This document shows, one piece after another, positions 9,023 to 19,036 of a DNA stretch of 52,665 nucleotides (positions are counted from its first letter, which is position 1; every line of letters begins with the position of its first letter). A program made the translations under genes and the position numbers. Source of the DNA: Gammaproteobacteria bacterium (GTDB taxonomy: Bacteria > Pseudomonadota > Gammaproteobacteria > Pseudomonadales > Pseudohongiellaceae); contig JAURCS010000020.1 in the NCBI GenBank assembly GCA_030828385.1, forward strand, positions 1 to 52,665, given 5' to 3'. The notes beneath the pieces were generated by a model. It did not search any database. It was given only the letters and a program-made list of their open reading frames with translations, and was not told the origin of the DNA.

Positions 9023-12000
9023 ATGTCAGAACTAGAAGAAGAAAAAGGCTTGATTTCATGGTTTGCCAATAACCATGTGGCTGCGAATTTGCTGATGATC
9101 ATTATCATCATGGCCGGGCTGTTTTCTATCTATACGATTACGAAAAAAGCGATGCCTGATTTTGACATCAACACTATCCAGATTTCCATGGCCTATCCCG
9201 GCGCTACTCCCGCTGATGTAGAGAAAGGCATTATTATTCTTCTGGAAGAAGCAGTGGAAGATGTGGATGGTATTACTGATGTGCGTTCGATTTCCCAGGA
9301 AGGAAGCGGTTCAGTCACCCTTGAAGTGGATGAATCCTATGACATTAACGAAGTTCTCAATGATGTTAAAACCCGGGTAGATGGCATATTCAACTTTCCG
9401 GTTGATGCGGAACCTGCCTCGGTAAGCCGCACTCTGATGCGCAATGATGCTCTGCGTATTGAAGTTTATGGTGATATTGACCCGGTCAGTCAGAAGGAAC
9501 TGGCCCAGCAATTAAGAGATGAACTGCTTGAACTGAGTGATGTGACCTCGGTACGCATGGCTGGGGATCGTCCTTACGAAATAGGCATTGAAGTCTCGGA
9601 AAACACCCTGCTCAAATACGGCCTGTCACTGGATCAGATAGCCCAGCGTATACGCGCTTCATCACTGGATCTGCCGGCAGGTTCCATCGACACCCAGGGC
9701 GGCGAAATTCTGGTGCGCACACAGGCACTTGCCTACGATTATCACGATTTTGACAAGATCATACTGCTGACCTCAACCGATGGCACTATTCTGACACTGG
9801 GCGATATCGCCACCATTATTGATGGCTTTGAAGACACAGAAACCTATGCCCGCTTTGACGGCAAACCTTCCATCAGTCTGACGGTGCTAACCACCAGCAA
9901 TCAGAATATGCTGAATGTCACGGAAGCGGCCCGTAATTTTGTTGAGGAGCGCAAGGCGACCCTGCCGGAAGGGATTAATCTGGATGTCTGGGCCGATTCT
10001 TCCTATTATCTTAAAGACCGCCTTGACCTGATGACCACCAACCTGCTGATGGGAGCCTTCCTGGTCTTCATCATTCTTAGCATCTTCCTCGAGATCAAGC
10101 TGGCATTCTGGGTGGTCGTTGGCATTCCTATTTCTTTCCTCGGTGCCTTTGCCCTCATGCCCACGGTTGGCCTCGATCTGAACATGCTCAGCTTGTTTGG
10201 CTTTATCATGGTGTTGGGTATCGTAGTGGATGATGCCATTATTATTGGCGAAAGCGCTCACCACAGTATGGACAAATATGGCCACAGTATTGCCAGCATT
10301 GTGCATGGCGCTAATCGGGTTGCATTGCCAGCGACCTTCGGTGTTCTCACCACTATTGTCGCCTTTTTACCATTACTGATGATCAGCGGGTTTGCCGCGG
10401 CGTTCACCGAATCCATTGGCTGGGTAGTGATTCTCTGCCTGGTTTTTTCACTGGTCGAATCAAAGCTGATACTGCCTTCTCATCTGGTTCACTTTGGCAA
10501 GCCCAATCCCGCCAGCTGGTTCAACAAGATACCTGCACGTGTCAACGCACGTCTGGACCAATTTGTGCACAATACCTATGTGCCTCTGGTTGAAAAAAGC
10601 ATCAGAAATCGCTACATCACCTTCACCAGCTTTATCGGCATGTTCATTATAGCTATTGGTCTGTTGGCTGGCGGTATTGTCCGCATTGTATTTTTACCTG
10701 AAATTCCTGCAGACGTTATTCGTGCCAATGTCACTATGGTCGAAGGCAGTCCTGAAGAACAGACCCGCGCTGTGATGGACAAACTCGAAGATGCCGCTCT
10801 TTCACTGGACGGCCAATTTGAATTTTTTAATAGTGAAACTGGCGAAATTTCCACCAAAATTGTTGATCATGTGATTATTGTTGGTAGTGGTGCCTCCTCC
10901 GGTACAGCCGCCATTGAAATGGATAAGGATGTTCCCAGCCAGATTGAGTCGGATCTGCTGACCCAGTATCTTGAAAGCTATGTGGGCAATATGCCCGGGC
11001 TCAAAACACTCACCTTTTCCTCAGGCACCGTATTTGGTGGCAACCCTATTTCCTACCAGCTGGTAAGCAACAATCCCGCTGAACTGACTGCTGCTGCAGG
11101 AGAACTTGAAGCCAAGCTGCGTACTTTTAACGGGCTAATCAATATCAAGAATGAAGCCGTTAACAGCAAGGATGAACTGAGGTTGCAGCTGTTGCCACGC
11201 GCTGAAGTCATGGGTTTCACCCTGAATGACCTGTCGACTCAGGTGCGTAATGCGTTTTATGGATCACAAGCCCAGCGCTTACAGCGTGGTGATGATGAGG
11301 TGCGTGTGATGGTTCGTTATCCTGAAGAAGAACGTGTTTCTATCGGCGATCTGGAAGATATGTATATTCGTACCGCTGAAGGAGACACGGTGCCCTTCTC
11401 TTCTATCGCAGACTTCAATATGCAGCCAGGTTATGCCCGAATCAACAGAGTTGATGGTGAGCGCTCGGTAGCCGTAAACGCAGACATCATAGAATCCCTG
11501 GTAGAACCCAACGTGGTCAATGAAGAAATCAAGAACAACTTTTTTCCTGAACTGAAATCGCGCTATCCAAGTGTTGATTACCGTGAGGATGGTGGTACTG
11601 CAGAGCAGTCCAGCATTATCCAGGACATGGTCAGAGGTATGATATTCGCCATCTTCGGCATCTATGCCCTGCTGGCAATTCCCCTGCGCTCCTATACCCA
11701 GCCAGTGATAATCATGGGTGTGATTCCTTTTGGTATGGTCGGTGCGATTATCGGTCATCTGATAGTAGGTATTCCGGTCAACTTCCTTTCCTTCCTGGGC
11801 ATCATTGCATTGTCCGGCGTTGTGGTGAATGACAGTATTATTCTGGTGAATTTTGTAAACAAGGCCATTGAAAAAGGGGAAGATGTTGTAAGCGCAGTAA
11901 TTAAAGGCGGAGCTCGTCGTTTCCGTGCCATTTTGCTAACCTCCCTGACGACATTTTTCGGCTTGTTACCCATCCTGATGGAAACCAGCATGCAGGCGCA

Positions 12001-12163
12001 GTTCCTGATTCCGATGGCTACGTCAATGGCCTTTGGTATCGTCTTTGCGACTATCATTACTTTGCTGCTAATTCCCTGCCTCTACGTTATTCTTGAGGAC
12101 ATGAAAGGCAAAAAGATCAATATTCCGGCCAGGCGTGGCTACCAGGTTCCTGTAACCAACTAA
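9023..12163 (+). CDS. RND family efflux pump, inner-membrane transporter
   Basis: The 1046-residue protein has the full RND layout: TM1 near residues 20-38, a large periplasmic loop with YPGATPADVEKGI, TM2-TM6 from about 335, a second periplasmic loop (about 560-870) and TM8-TM12. The proton-relay Asp pair is visible in TM4 (GIVVDDAIIIGES) and the TM10 equivalent GVVVNDSIILVNF is intact. It belongs to the AcrB/HAE-like broad family but diverges from AcrB in the porter domains, so drug specificity should not be assumed. It pairs with the adaptor upstream. Export would need a TolC-type protein encoded elsewhere; the only related DNA in view is the broken fragment at 322-576. Confidence 0.93.
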   Translation: MSELEEEKGLISWFANNHVAANLLMIIIIMAGLFSIYTITKKAMPDFDINTIQISMAYPGATPADVEKGIIILLEEAVEDVDGITDVRSISQEGSGSVTLEVDESYDINEVLNDVKTRVDGIFNFPVDAEPASVSRTLMRNDALRIEVYGDIDPVSQKELAQQLRDELLELSDVTSVRMAGDRPYEIGIEVSENTLLKYGLSLDQIAQRIRASSLDLPAGSIDTQGGEILVRTQALAYDYHDFDKIILLTSTDGTILTLGDIATIIDGFEDTETYARFDGKPSISLTVLTTSNQNMLNVTEAARNFVEERKATLPEGINLDVWADSSYYLKDRLDLMTTNLLMGAFLVFIILSIFLEIKLAFWVVVGIPISFLGAFALMPTVGLDLNMLSLFGFIMVLGIVVDDAIIIGESAHHSMDKYGHSIASIVHGANRVALPATFGVLTTIVAFLPLLMISGFAAAFTESIGWVVILCLVFSLVESKLILPSHLVHFGKPNPASWFNKIPARVNARLDQFVHNTYVPLVEKSIRNRYITFTSFIGMFIIAIGLLAGGIVRIVFLPEIPADVIRANVTMVEGSPEEQTRAVMDKLEDAALSLDGQFEFFNSETGEISTKIVDHVIIVGSGASSGTAAIEMDKDVPSQIESDLLTQYLESYVGNMPGLKTLTFSSGTVFGGNPISYQLVSNNPAELTAAAGELEAKLRTFNGLINIKNEAVNSKDELRLQLLPRAEVMGFTLNDLSTQVRNAFYGSQAQRLQRGDDEVRVMVRYPEEERVSIGDLEDMYIRTAEGDTVPFSSIADFNMQPGYARINRVDGERSVAVNADIIESLVEPNVVNEEIKNNFFPELKSRYPSVDYREDGGTAEQSSIIQDMVRGMIFAIFGIYALLAIPLRSYTQPVIIMGVIPFGMVGAIIGHLIVGIPVNFLSFLGIIALSGVVVNDSIILVNFVNKAIEKGEDVVSAVIKGGARRFRAILLTSLTTFFGLLPILMETSMQAQFLIPMATSMAFGIVFATIITLLLIPCLYVILEDMKGKKINIPARRGYQVPVTN

Positions 12164-12251
12164 TCAGCACTGTCTTCGCAACTGGACTAAGCATGGCATG
12201 TTCATTATTCTGACGTGATGTTCAATTCACTGGATTAATAAAGACACTGCC

Positions 12252-12692
12252 ATGGAGCAATTTTTTCAGGTTACTGATATTTCTAGTGCCATTCAGCTGG
12301 CCGTTGCGCCGGTATTTTTGCTAGCCGGCATCACCGGTGCCCTTAACGTCATGACCCATCGACTCGGACGTATTGTTGACCGCGGGCGCTTTCTCAAGGA
12401 CAAAAAAGCCATTTGTGATGAAACAGAAAGGATTCTGGTCATGAGTGAATTGAAATCCCTGACACAGCGCGCCATATTGACGAACTGGGCCATATCCCTG
12501 AGCACCTGTTGTGCCTTATTGATATGTCTGGTGATAGTTGTGCTTTTTATTGGCGCTGTAATGAATTTTGAGGTTGTTATCTTTATTGCCTTTCTTTTTG
12601 TCCTCGCAATGCTCTGCCTGATACTGGCTCTGATGCTTTTTCTAAAGGAAATTTCCCTCAGTACCTCGGTATTTATGTTCAATACCGAGTAG
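12252..12692 (+). CDS. DUF2721 family membrane protein
   Basis: A 146-residue inner-membrane protein of unknown function. The start DISSAIQLAVAPVFLLAGITGALNV is the DUF2721 signature, followed by a cytoplasmic charged segment (about 40-70) and two more hydrophobic helices (about 75-105 and 108-135). It lies 88 bases after the RND pump and may be read from the same transcript, though no functional link is known. Length is normal for the family. Confidence 0.82.
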   Translation: MEQFFQVTDISSAIQLAVAPVFLLAGITGALNVMTHRLGRIVDRGRFLKDKKAICDETERILVMSELKSLTQRAILTNWAISLSTCCALLICLVIVVLFIGAVMNFEVVIFIAFLFVLAMLCLILALMLFLKEISLSTSVFMFNTE

Positions 12693-12784
12693 TGGCTGTT
12701 CTCGAAATCAATTTAAATCCCGAGCCAATGAGAACCACCCGCCTCAGGATTGAAAAGACCCAAACACACCCTGACTGAAGCTTG

Positions 12785-12793
12785 TGCTAGTAT
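12785..12793 (+). promoter_or_regulatory. extended -10 promoter candidate for ligA-ligB
   Basis: TGCTAGTAT matches the extended -10 pattern (TGn followed by a TATAAT-like hexamer, TAGTAT at 12788-12793). No good -35 box is present. Transcription would start near 12800, and a GGAG ribosome-binding site at 12811-12814 sits inside a small palindrome (CTGGA-G-TCCAG) seven bases before the ligA ATG. Confidence 0.35.
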
Positions 12794-12821
12794 TCTTTTT
12801 TAACTTATCTGGAGTCCAGTC

Positions 12822-14068
<1,247 letters not shown>

Positions 14069-14154
14069 TATTTCAAACATTACGCTGGCTGTTGCATGCA
14101 CCGCCGAGTTGAAAGAGAATCCCCTGACTAGTAAAAAACTATGGGGGCTCGTTC

Positions 14155-15084
14155 ATGCTTTTGCGCAAACTGATTACATTTTGCCTGTTCACCGCTATTT
14201 CATTTTCTGCCCAGGCACAGGACTGCGATCGCAGTTGCCTGGCCGGCTTTCTTGACCAGTATCTCAATGCCATAATCGCTAACGATGCCTCCCAGGCACC
14301 GCTAAGCTATGGCTTCCGCCAGACAGAAAATTCTATTGTTACCCCTAACGACGAAGGACTGTGGTCTAGCGTCACCGCAATGGGTGAGTTGGAACGCCGT
14401 TACTATGACCCTGAAGGCAGTTCAGCGGGTTTCTATGGCTTGCTGGAAGAGAATGGCGAGCGAGCTGTGGTTTCACTGCGCCTGAAAGTTAACAACAATA
14501 TGATCACTGAAGCCGAATGGCATGTTGGCAGAGAAAATGACCTGGGCCTGCAAGGCGTACCTGGAACAGTTTACTGGGATGCCGACAACCTCATTGCCAA
14601 TCCACCCAACGAAGGGGCAGTGCCATTAAACCGTCGTTACAGCCGCGATGATCTGATTGCCATTGCCAACAGTTATTTCGACGGCATCATTGCCCAGAAC
14701 AGTAAAGTAATTAAAGGTCATCCGGGATGCTCTCGGCGTGAAAACGGCCAGGATACTTTTGGTGGACCTTTGGCAGAAGGGGCAACCGGGTACAATGGCA
14801 CTTCAGATTGCCGCACCTCAGGCGACTTTGGTCTCGCCCAGGTAGCCGCTCGTCGCGTTCAGGTAGTGGATGTAGAACAGCAAATAGCCATGCTTTCTGT
14901 CGTCTTTTTGCGCCGCCCGGGCAATGAACGCTGGAGAAACCATTTCACCGAAGTGTTCAGCATTGAGGATGGCCTGATACGTCATGTCCACGCCGCCATG
15001 TTCTATGCCAGACCAAATCAACCAGTACCAAACTGGCCACCCTATGACGGCAATTTTCCATTGACACCCAATGCTGCCGAGTAG
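14155..15084 (+). CDS. exported DUF8021-like protein (SnoaL-like fold)
   Basis: A 309-residue protein with a signal peptide (cleavage likely after ...FSAQA, about residue 21). The mature start QDCDRSCLAGFLDQYLNAIIANDAS matches the opening of DUF8021 proteins, which are built from SnoaL/NTF2-like cone folds. Paired cysteines (CDRSC; later HPGCSR and SDCRTSGD) could form disulfides in the periplasm. A second NTF2-like unit seems to begin near residue 160 (SRDDLIAIANSYFDGIIAQN) and ends with HFTEVFSIEDGLIRHVHA. The ribosome-binding site is GGGGG, partly inside a possible CCCC/GGGG hairpin just upstream. It follows ligB by 86 bases in the same direction. Biochemical function is unknown; a hydrolase or isomerase acting on an aromatic product is speculation. 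Confidence 0.7.
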   Translation: MLLRKLITFCLFTAISFSAQAQDCDRSCLAGFLDQYLNAIIANDASQAPLSYGFRQTENSIVTPNDEGLWSSVTAMGELERRYYDPEGSSAGFYGLLEENGERAVVSLRLKVNNNMITEAEWHVGRENDLGLQGVPGTVYWDADNLIANPPNEGAVPLNRRYSRDDLIAIANSYFDGIIAQNSKVIKGHPGCSRRENGQDTFGGPLAEGATGYNGTSDCRTSGDFGLAQVAARRVQVVDVEQQIAMLSVVFLRRPGNERWRNHFTEVFSIEDGLIRHVHAAMFYARPNQPVPNWPPYDGNFPLTPNAAE

Positions 15085-15165
15085 CCTTGGGTGACAGCGT
15101 CATAGCAAAATAAACCGCATCTATTAGAATATTTTTCAGCACTAGAAAAGCTAGAGGTAAGCAAA

Positions 15166-16179
15166 ATGAATCCAGTACTCCCGCCCATTGACGATACAAA
15201 AATCTGGGACGTTATGCTCAGTGTTTTCAACTCCCAGGCTATTGCCATTGCCCTGGAGCTGGAAGTCTTTGATGGCTTGAGTGAGCCTTCAGGCGTCGAA
15301 GAACTTGCAAATAAACTCGGCTATTCCCCGCGCGGTATGAAGGCATTATTGCCGATGCTCAAGGTACAGGGTTTTCTCGACAAACATCAGGGTGCTTACC
15401 AGCTCAATAACCTGTCGCGCACCTATATGCTCAAAGAGAGCCCCTATTACTGGGGTCCATTTTTTAGTCGGCGTGCAGAAGCGTTTCCAAACTATAAAAT
15501 GATTCTGGAAAATATTCGTGATGGAGAAACGGTTGAGTCGAGGGCCGCAGCTGATGGCTGGGAATCAGGCACCCTGCCTCCGGAAGTAGCCAAAAGCGTA
15601 ACTGACTTTATGCACTGCCATTCCATGCCTTCCGCGGTGGGGCTGGCCCATACCTGCGATTTTTCTGGTGTTAGCAGCCTGCTAGATGTGGGCGGCGGTT
15701 CCGGCTGCTATGCTTCCGCCCTGGCCAATCATTATCCAGAGATGAAATGTACTATTATGGAACTGGCTGCGGTTTGTGAGGTAGCCAAAGGCTATATTGA
15801 AAAAGCCGGCGTATCAGACCGCGTCGATACCACAACTGTGGACATGTTCAGGGAAGACTGGCCTGAAGGTTATGAAGCTCATTTTTTCTCAAACATCTTC
15901 CACGACTGGAGCATAGAAACCTGCGAACAACTGGCACAAAAAAGCTTTGACGCTCTGGCTCCAGGAGGACGCATCTGTCTGCAGGAAATTCTTCTGGAGG
16001 AAAGTGGTGATGAACCCTACGCCGCTGTCGCCTTCTCCTTTTTCATGACCCAGGGAACCAAAGGTCAGCAGTTTACTATGGCGCAATTAGAGGCAATTTT
16101 GACGAAAGCAGGATTTAGCAATATTAGCGCACAACGTTCCTATGGTTATTACTCCCTGGTAACAGGAAAGAAACCCTGA
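15166..16179 (+). CDS. SAM-dependent O-methyltransferase (plant-type Methyltransf_2 family)
   Basis: The 337-residue enzyme has an N-terminal winged-helix dimerisation domain (about 1-100, ALELEVFDGLSEPSGVEELANKLG split over that region) and a C-terminal Rossmann domain with motif I LLDVGGGSGCYASALA near residue 170, an acidic MELAAV strand end, FFSNIFHDW near 240 and PGGRICLQEILL. Relatives methylate hydroxyls of small aromatic or carotenoid compounds (hydroxyneurosporene, acetylserotonin and caffeate type). AGAGGTAA precedes the ATG. It follows the ligA-ligB/DUF8021 genes in the same direction, so a catecholic or phenolic substrate is plausible but not shown. Confidence 0.82.
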   Translation: MNPVLPPIDDTKIWDVMLSVFNSQAIAIALELEVFDGLSEPSGVEELANKLGYSPRGMKALLPMLKVQGFLDKHQGAYQLNNLSRTYMLKESPYYWGPFFSRRAEAFPNYKMILENIRDGETVESRAAADGWESGTLPPEVAKSVTDFMHCHSMPSAVGLAHTCDFSGVSSLLDVGGGSGCYASALANHYPEMKCTIMELAAVCEVAKGYIEKAGVSDRVDTTTVDMFREDWPEGYEAHFFSNIFHDWSIETCEQLAQKSFDALAPGGRICLQEILLEESGDEPYAAVAFSFFMTQGTKGQQFTMAQLEAILTKAGFSNISAQRSYGYYSLVTGKKP

Positions 16180-16201
16180 AATAACCAGCAATGAAACTGG
16201 A

Positions 16202-16700
16202 TTAGGAATCCGTCTCTGCGAATAACTGTGTTTTTGCGGTGTTGTATATAGTCGACAGGATTGGCAGGGCGTCGCTGATCTTGCGCTCCAGCGAAAGGGC
16301 ATAAAATTGCTCACGAACTTTATTTGTCCGCCCCACGATTTCAACGCCATAGTGCGCACAGACTTCCTTTTATATGATGCTCGGCATGAAAAACAGTCCT
16401 TTTCCGGTTTCACCAAAGTCTTTAAGTAAGGTACTGTTATAAAACTTGCCAACGATATTCGGTGACACATCCATGGACATGAACCATTGATCAATGGGAG
16501 GACGAATAGTGCTGTTATCAGTTGGCAATAACAGGGGAGCCTGTTGAAGACTTTTCGTAAAATTCTTTCGATATTGTCTGGCGAGTTTTCTGACAGAAAA
16601 ACAGGTTAAAGGGCTTTCACCAAGCTTATGATTCATCAGAGTGGTATATAACCCTGTTGGGAAAAATACACATCGGAAATATGTGAAACAGATAGAATAA
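16202..16700 (-). pseudogene. decayed LysR-family regulator, NhaR-like effector domain
   Basis: On the minus strand an ATG at 16636 opens a frame (NHKLGESPLTCFSV, then QQAPLLLPTDNSTIRPPIDQWF and VGKFYNSTLLKDFGETGKG) that matches the second half of NhaR-type LysR effector domains. The frame meets TAA at 16370-16372 and, still in the same frame, continues as KEVCAHYGVEIVGRTNKVRE to a natural stop at 16202-16204. NhaR proteins have a Glu-rich EEEVCRQYG here, so the TAA probably replaced a GAA codon. Further upstream a different frame gives ILSVSHISDVYFSQQG, which also fits, implying a frameshift near 16655. No helix-turn-helix N-terminus was recognised in 16700-16958. The gene is broken and incomplete. 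Confidence 0.68.
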
Positions 16701-16776
16701 TTTGAAAATACCTATGCAGGAATCAGAGCTGGGTGGAATCAATAGCATCCCTGCCATGATTTCAAAAACACATGCT

Positions 16777-16799
16777 TTTGATTGTAAAGGACAATCAAA
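16777..16799. repeat. 9-bp inverted repeat in a gene-free stretch
   Basis: TTTGATTGT (16777-16785) and ACAATCAAA (16791-16799) flank a 5-base loop. The surrounding 16.70-16.96 kb has no gene I can support. No T-run follows, so it is not an obvious terminator. It may be a remnant of the regulator region. Confidence 0.35.
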
Positions 16800-16958
16800 C
16801 AGCAGTTATTTCTTTCAAAAACAGCAGCAGTAGGGAAAATAGTCGGAAAAGACTCGGTTAACGAGGCATTTCAAACACCAGAGAAGGGTAAACATGAGAA
16901 AGGATCGTTGGTATTTTACGAAATACGCCAGAAACAGCAGATGTTAGGCGAATCGTTA

Positions 16959-17258
16959 CTAGGCGGGGTCTCTGATTAACTCGAGCGCGTTACCAAATGG
17001 ATCCTTGATATAGATTGATTCCGTGCCGTCACGATGAGTAGTCAATGCGCCATACTTTTCCGGGTGGGCACTGGCCACTGCAAAATGAGGAGGATGTTGC
17101 CCTGGCAATACCAGAGCCAGGGAAATGTTTTCAAAATCCAGCATGGCCCAGCTCTCGTCCTGATAACTGACATTGACGGAAAATTCCTTGCAGTACCAGT
17201 CAACGGCACTGGCAATGTTATCTACCTGGATTGCAATATGATGAATACTGTCTGTCAT
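16959..17258 (-). CDS. VOC (glyoxalase/dioxygenase fold) family protein
   Basis: A 99-residue single-domain protein: SIHHIAIQVDNIASAVDWYCKEF at the start, a DFENISLALVLPG strand pair, and the closing IYIKDPFGNALELI typical of the vicinal-oxygen-chelate fold. Candidate metal ligands are His in HHIAIQ and Glu in NALELI. One such domain needs to dimerise for an active site. Start chosen at ATG 17258 with GGGAG eight bases upstream; a GTG at 17273 overlaps that ribosome-binding site. It lies 40 bases after the DUF3833 gene and is probably the last gene of that operon. Substrate is unknown; removal of a reactive aldehyde or oxidised product would fit the stress context. Confidence 0.75.
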   Translation of the reverse strand: MTDSIHHIAIQVDNIASAVDWYCKEFSVNVSYQDESWAMLDFENISLALVLPGQHPPHFAVASAHPEKYGALTTHRDGTESIYIKDPFGNALELIRDPA

Positions 17259-17298
17259 ACAACGATCTCCCACTATTCGGCTTTAGAAAACCAATATC

Positions 17299-17877
17299 CT
17301 AGACTTTCTCAATTACCAGACTAAGCTCGCCTACGCGAAAACCGAATTTTCTCAAAACTGTCCTGTTGATAATATGATCTTCGTCAACAAGAAATAACCA
17401 GTCATCCAGATTCACCACAATCGTGCCATCCCCATAGGGAACCTCAAGACTGTAAACCCAGTTGAATGCAGCCCCTGAAATTTCGCCGTTGGCCGTGCCA
17501 ATGACATCGCCGGCGACACCGGAGTATCGGCCATTACCCTGATGCGTCAATTGCCAGATGCGATCCTGCTCCTCGCCATCATCGTAAATAAAGTGTTCGA
17601 CCAACGTTCCCTGCTCGCCCTCCCATGAGGCTTCAATAGTAGCTTCAAAGCGCCTGGTTACTTTGCCAGATCTGTCTTGCAGCAAGCCATAAGCCATCAG
17701 GCTGCCCTCGAAAAATGTTCTCAGGTCAAGCTGCGGAGTGGTATCACGATAATCATCCAGCGTCGTTTTGCTGCAGGCGCTGATGCCAAGGGTAAAGGCA
17801 ATGACAAGTATGCCGAAAATTGAGTGTTTATGTTTATGCGACAGCTTTGTTGGTAAAACGTTGTTCAAATTTTTCAT
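17299..17877 (-). CDS. DUF3833 family lipoprotein
   Basis: A 192-residue protein with an N-terminal export signal ending in a lipobox-like LGISAC (Cys at about residue 35), so probably membrane-anchored by lipid. The body follows DUF3833: LDLRTFFEGSLMAYGLLQDRSGK, then TRRFEATIEASW, a central YSGVAGDVIGTANGE, and DDWLFLVDEDHIINR. The family adopts a lipocalin-like beta fold by inference. Its start overlaps the stop of the upstream chalcone-isomerase-like gene by one base (TAATG), implying translational coupling. Function is unknown, but the family recurs next to Cfa/COG2907/DUF1365 genes, which also occur in this window. Confidence 0.82.
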   Translation of the reverse strand: MKNLNNVLPTKLSHKHKHSIFGILVIAFTLGISACSKTTLDDYRDTTPQLDLRTFFEGSLMAYGLLQDRSGKVTRRFEATIEASWEGEQGTLVEHFIYDDGEEQDRIWQLTHQGNGRYSGVAGDVIGTANGEISGAAFNWVYSLEVPYGDGTIVVNLDDWLFLVDEDHIINRTVLRKFGFRVGELSLVIEKV

Positions 17878-18422
17878 TAACTTTGCCTTATTAGATTATC
17901 TCTGAAATCAGGTCGAGTAGTTTTTTCAGACAACCAGATCGCCGCAAACTGTTCCGTGAAAGCAGAGTCTGCAATAGTGCCCAGCAGACGTTCATTTAAA
18001 TAGAAATTACTGGCACCCTGCGCATCCACATAAAGGGTTATAATATCACCGTTATCTACATCACCAAGCAAGCTCCCCAAGGTGTTGAGTCTTGTGGCAT
18101 TGTCTTTACTGTCGGCATCAATACCAATGGCTTTCCATTGTTTACGGGTTTCATCTACCAGCTGCTGGACACTGAACTTACGTTTGTAATGCAACTCAAG
18201 GGCGAAAGGCCTGGTTTCTGAAAATACAAAATTACCGTTATTAGAATAAAGTCTTGCCTCGTATACATGCCAGAAGAAAAATTTTAGCTCTGCCTCGCCT
18301 ACCAGCTGGAGCTGCTGCCAGGGCTTTGAAGGGACTTGGTCCTGCGCCTGAGCAGAGATCGCACTGGTTGAAGCAGCCTGAATAAACAGAAAAACACAAA
18401 GAAATTGAAAAAGCTTATTCAT
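17877..18422 (-). CDS. chalcone isomerase-like exported protein
   Basis: A 181-residue protein with a signal peptide (cleavage near residue 25, after ...SAQA). The mature part matches bacterial chalcone-isomerase-fold proteins: a VGEAELKFFFWHVYEARLYS segment, LELHYKRKFSVQQLVDETRKQW, GDIITLYVDAQGASNFYLNERLLG, and AAIWLSEKTTRPDFRDNLI. Bacterial members of this fold bind fatty acids or related lipids in some plant relatives, so a periplasmic lipid-handling role is plausible but unproven. The start lies 30 bases after the DUF2878 stop and the stop overlaps the DUF3833 start. Confidence 0.82.
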   Translation of the reverse strand: MNKLFQFLCVFLFIQAASTSAISAQAQDQVPSKPWQQLQLVGEAELKFFFWHVYEARLYSNNGNFVFSETRPFALELHYKRKFSVQQLVDETRKQWKAIGIDADSKDNATRLNTLGSLLGDVDNGDIITLYVDAQGASNFYLNERLLGTIADSAFTEQFAAIWLSEKTTRPDFRDNLIRQS

Positions 18423-18452
18423 TTTATTTGCTGACCTTTTAAATACTCTTAT

Positions 18453-18983
18453 CTAGATCTTAATCTTTTTCAGTATCCACTCTCCACATTGAATTATCAA
18501 CGGCACAAAGCCTGCCCACAATACGCCAATGAGCAGCATGGTGAGGGGTATGGACAAACCATAACTCACCGCGCCCATAAGATATCCGGTAAAGTAACCC
18601 AGACAGCCGGCGACAATCCCTATGGCCGATTGTGCCAATGGATGCCAGCGAGTGATAAAGGAAAACCCCCTTGGCAGGGTCAAGGAAAAAGATAACCATA
18701 ACAATATCAACCAAAGAGGAAGATAAGCTGAAGGAAAAACAAATACGCCAGAAACCATCAGCAAGGAATCCATCGCCAAGCCACTGACAAAAGTCAGTAC
18801 CACGATCGGTAAAGCACGGATGATGCCAGGCCAGGTCAGTATTTTTAGTGCAATAAGCGCAACCACTGGGAATACAGCCTTGGATTGAAATATGACCAAC
18901 CCCACCCAGGTGAACTTGAACAGGACTAGGTCCACCCAGGTGGGTAGTAATAATCCTGAAATTTGCCGAGCTGGATTGTTCAC
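18453..18983 (-). CDS. DUF2878 family membrane protein
   Basis: A 176-residue integral membrane protein with about five hydrophobic helices; the segment GLAMDSLLMVSGVFVFP is typical of DUF2878. Function is unknown. Start: a GTG at 18983 has AAGAGAG eight bases upstream; a GTG at 18992 is also in frame but falls on that site. It is the first gene of a minus-strand operon (DUF2878, chalcone-isomerase-like, DUF3833, VOC). A promoter motif like that of the sigma-E regulon lies 28-53 bases upstream. Orthologues of these three families often cluster with Cfa and COG2907 genes. Confidence 0.8.
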   Translation of the reverse strand: MNNPARQISGLLLPTWVDLVLFKFTWVGLVIFQSKAVFPVVALIALKILTWPGIIRALPIVVLTFVSGLAMDSLLMVSGVFVFPSAYLPLWLILLWLSFSLTLPRGFSFITRWHPLAQSAIGIVAGCLGYFTGYLMGAVSYGLSIPLTMLLIGVLWAGFVPLIIQCGEWILKKIKI

Positions 18984-19010
18984 TATAAACACTCTCTTTA
19001 GTCTTAATTT

Positions 19011-19036
19011 TACGCAAAAAACACTGAAATGGATTC
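19011..19036 (-). promoter_or_regulatory. predicted ECF (SigE/ChrR) promoter of the DUF2878 operon, variant
   Basis: Read on the minus strand: GAATCC (19036-19031), 16 bases, CGTA (19014-19011). The spacing and -10 are identical to the motifs at the sigma factor gene; the -35 keeps ATCC but differs in its first two bases. Transcription would begin about 20 bases before the GTG at 18983. It overlaps the proposed start of the glycosyltransferase gene on the other strand. Confidence 0.5.

Noticed and set aside
9887-11758. Minus-strand open frames (100-160 codons) inside the RND pump gene
   Set aside because: They are shadows of a conserved pump gene; their His/Asp/Arg-rich composition is typical of antisense frames.
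16860-16965. A 35-codon minus-strand stretch that reads like the start of a LysR effector domain (VTIRLTSAVSGVF)
   Set aside because: It is too short, does not join the NhaR-like remnant in layout, and ends in stops; it could be chance.
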